This document shows, piece by piece, positions 63,833 to 64,000 of a stretch of 64,000 nt of DNA (its first letter is position 1; each line of letters opens with the position of its first letter). Both the position numbers and the translations under genes were made by a program. The notes beneath the pieces were generated by a model. That model was given only the letters and a program-made list of their open reading frames with translations. It did not search any database and had not been told where the DNA came from. The stretch spans positions 135,045 through 199,044 of the forward strand of contig NZ_JASBQY010000007.1 in the NCBI RefSeq assembly GCF_029960645.1, read 5' to 3'. The DNA comes from Arthrobacter sp. AL12 (GTDB lineage Bacteria > Actinomycetota > Actinomycetes > Actinomycetales > Micrococcaceae).

Positions 63833-64000
63833 ATGGACGGTACTCAGTCAGCCGCGGGCGCTCTGGCAGCAGAGGGGTGCAACTGCGCCTGTAATTGCGG
63901 GGACAGGCCAGCAACTGAAGACGCGGGCGCAGCTTTGTGCGGCGGCGTGCCTGAGCTGGATGGTGCGTGTTTGATTGCTGAAATCCGTGCCCTGGAGGAC
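63833..64000 (+). CDS. DUF222-type HNH endonuclease family protein, N-terminal part
   Basis: Fifty-six codons are visible from the ATG and the frame is open at the window edge. The start MDGTQSAAGALAAEG is followed by a cysteine-rich stretch (CNCACNCG) and then PELDGACLIAEIRALED, the beginning of the DUF222 helical domain as found in many Arthrobacter HNH proteins. The catalytic HNH part would lie beyond the window. The five cysteines near the N-terminus are unusual. Confidence 0.6.
   Translation, partial: MDGTQSAAGALAAEGCNCACNCGDRPATEDAGAALCGGVPELDGACLIAEIRALED

Noticed and set aside
63463..63834. A 123-codon minus-strand frame rich in Arg and Ser
   Set aside because: No ribosome site or family; the plus-strand frames fit DUF222-like patterns better.

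Overview
The window looks like chromosomal DNA of a high-GC actinobacterium of the Micrococcaceae, most like Arthrobacter or Pseudarthrobacter. The reasons are the strong G/C third-position bias, frequent GTG and TTG starts, the neighbourhood tatD-rpf-ksgA-ispE, the order tRNA-Gln-glmU-prs-rplY-pth, a siroheme-linked nitrate assimilation set, and a DUF222-type HNH protein entering at the right edge. This is inference from gene content; no 16S gene is present. No prophage, complete insertion sequence, CRISPR array or plasmid gene is visible. LAYOUT. 1-1.2 kb (minus): start of a DUF58 gene and a MoxR AAA ATPase. 1.5-8 kb (plus): TatD nuclease, resuscitation-promoting factor, KsgA, IspE and an ABC-F ATPase. 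8.0-8.5 kb: a 176-bp tandem repeat array full of GGACATG/CATGTCC motifs between convergent genes. 8.5-13.7 kb: TetR regulator (minus), tRNA-Gln(UUG), glmU, prs, a structured leader before ribosomal protein L25, and pth. 13.9-25.9 kb: four very large ATPase/LuxR (LAL-type) regulators in one direction. Between the second and third lies a short unit with a 50-codon ORF followed by two very strong hairpins. 26-27.8 kb: sufS-sufU. 27.9-30.2 kb (minus): small membrane protein, DUF2505 protein and SDR/DUF2867 protein. 30.2-30.6 kb: a divergent intergenic region with a 76-nt near-perfect palindrome. 30.6-35.2 kb: mfd and a YdjM-like membrane protein. 35.2-42.3 kb (minus): deoC, a NirB-like FAD protein, and nirB-cobA-hemD, with nirD divergent. 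43-49.4 kb: phosphosugar mutase, Rrf2 regulator, purine nucleoside phosphorylase, quinone-reducing flavoprotein, a truncated aldehyde dehydrogenase remnant, a HemG-like flavodoxin and an unknown acidic protein. 49.4-52.9 kb: secreted zinc metallopeptidase, two membrane proteins and a K+ channel. 53-58.2 kb (minus): narK-nasA-nasB. 58.4-64 kb: MHS-type transporter, GATase1 protein, biotin-dependent carboxylase alpha chain, Maf, and DUF222 fragments. HOW THE GENES WORK TOGETHER. The clearest pathway is nitrate assimilation. NarK imports nitrate, NasA with NasB reduces it to nitrite, and NirB with NirD reduces nitrite to ammonium. CobA, and perhaps HemD, supply precorrin-2 for the NirB siroheme. 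The nirB and narK upstream regions each carry an 11-bp-periodic GAAAC/GTNAC-type array ending exactly 10 bp before a -10-like hexamer. That points to a common activator of GlnR type. The four-regulator locus with its small transcript is the best candidate for an undescribed system, but its function cannot be read from sequence alone.
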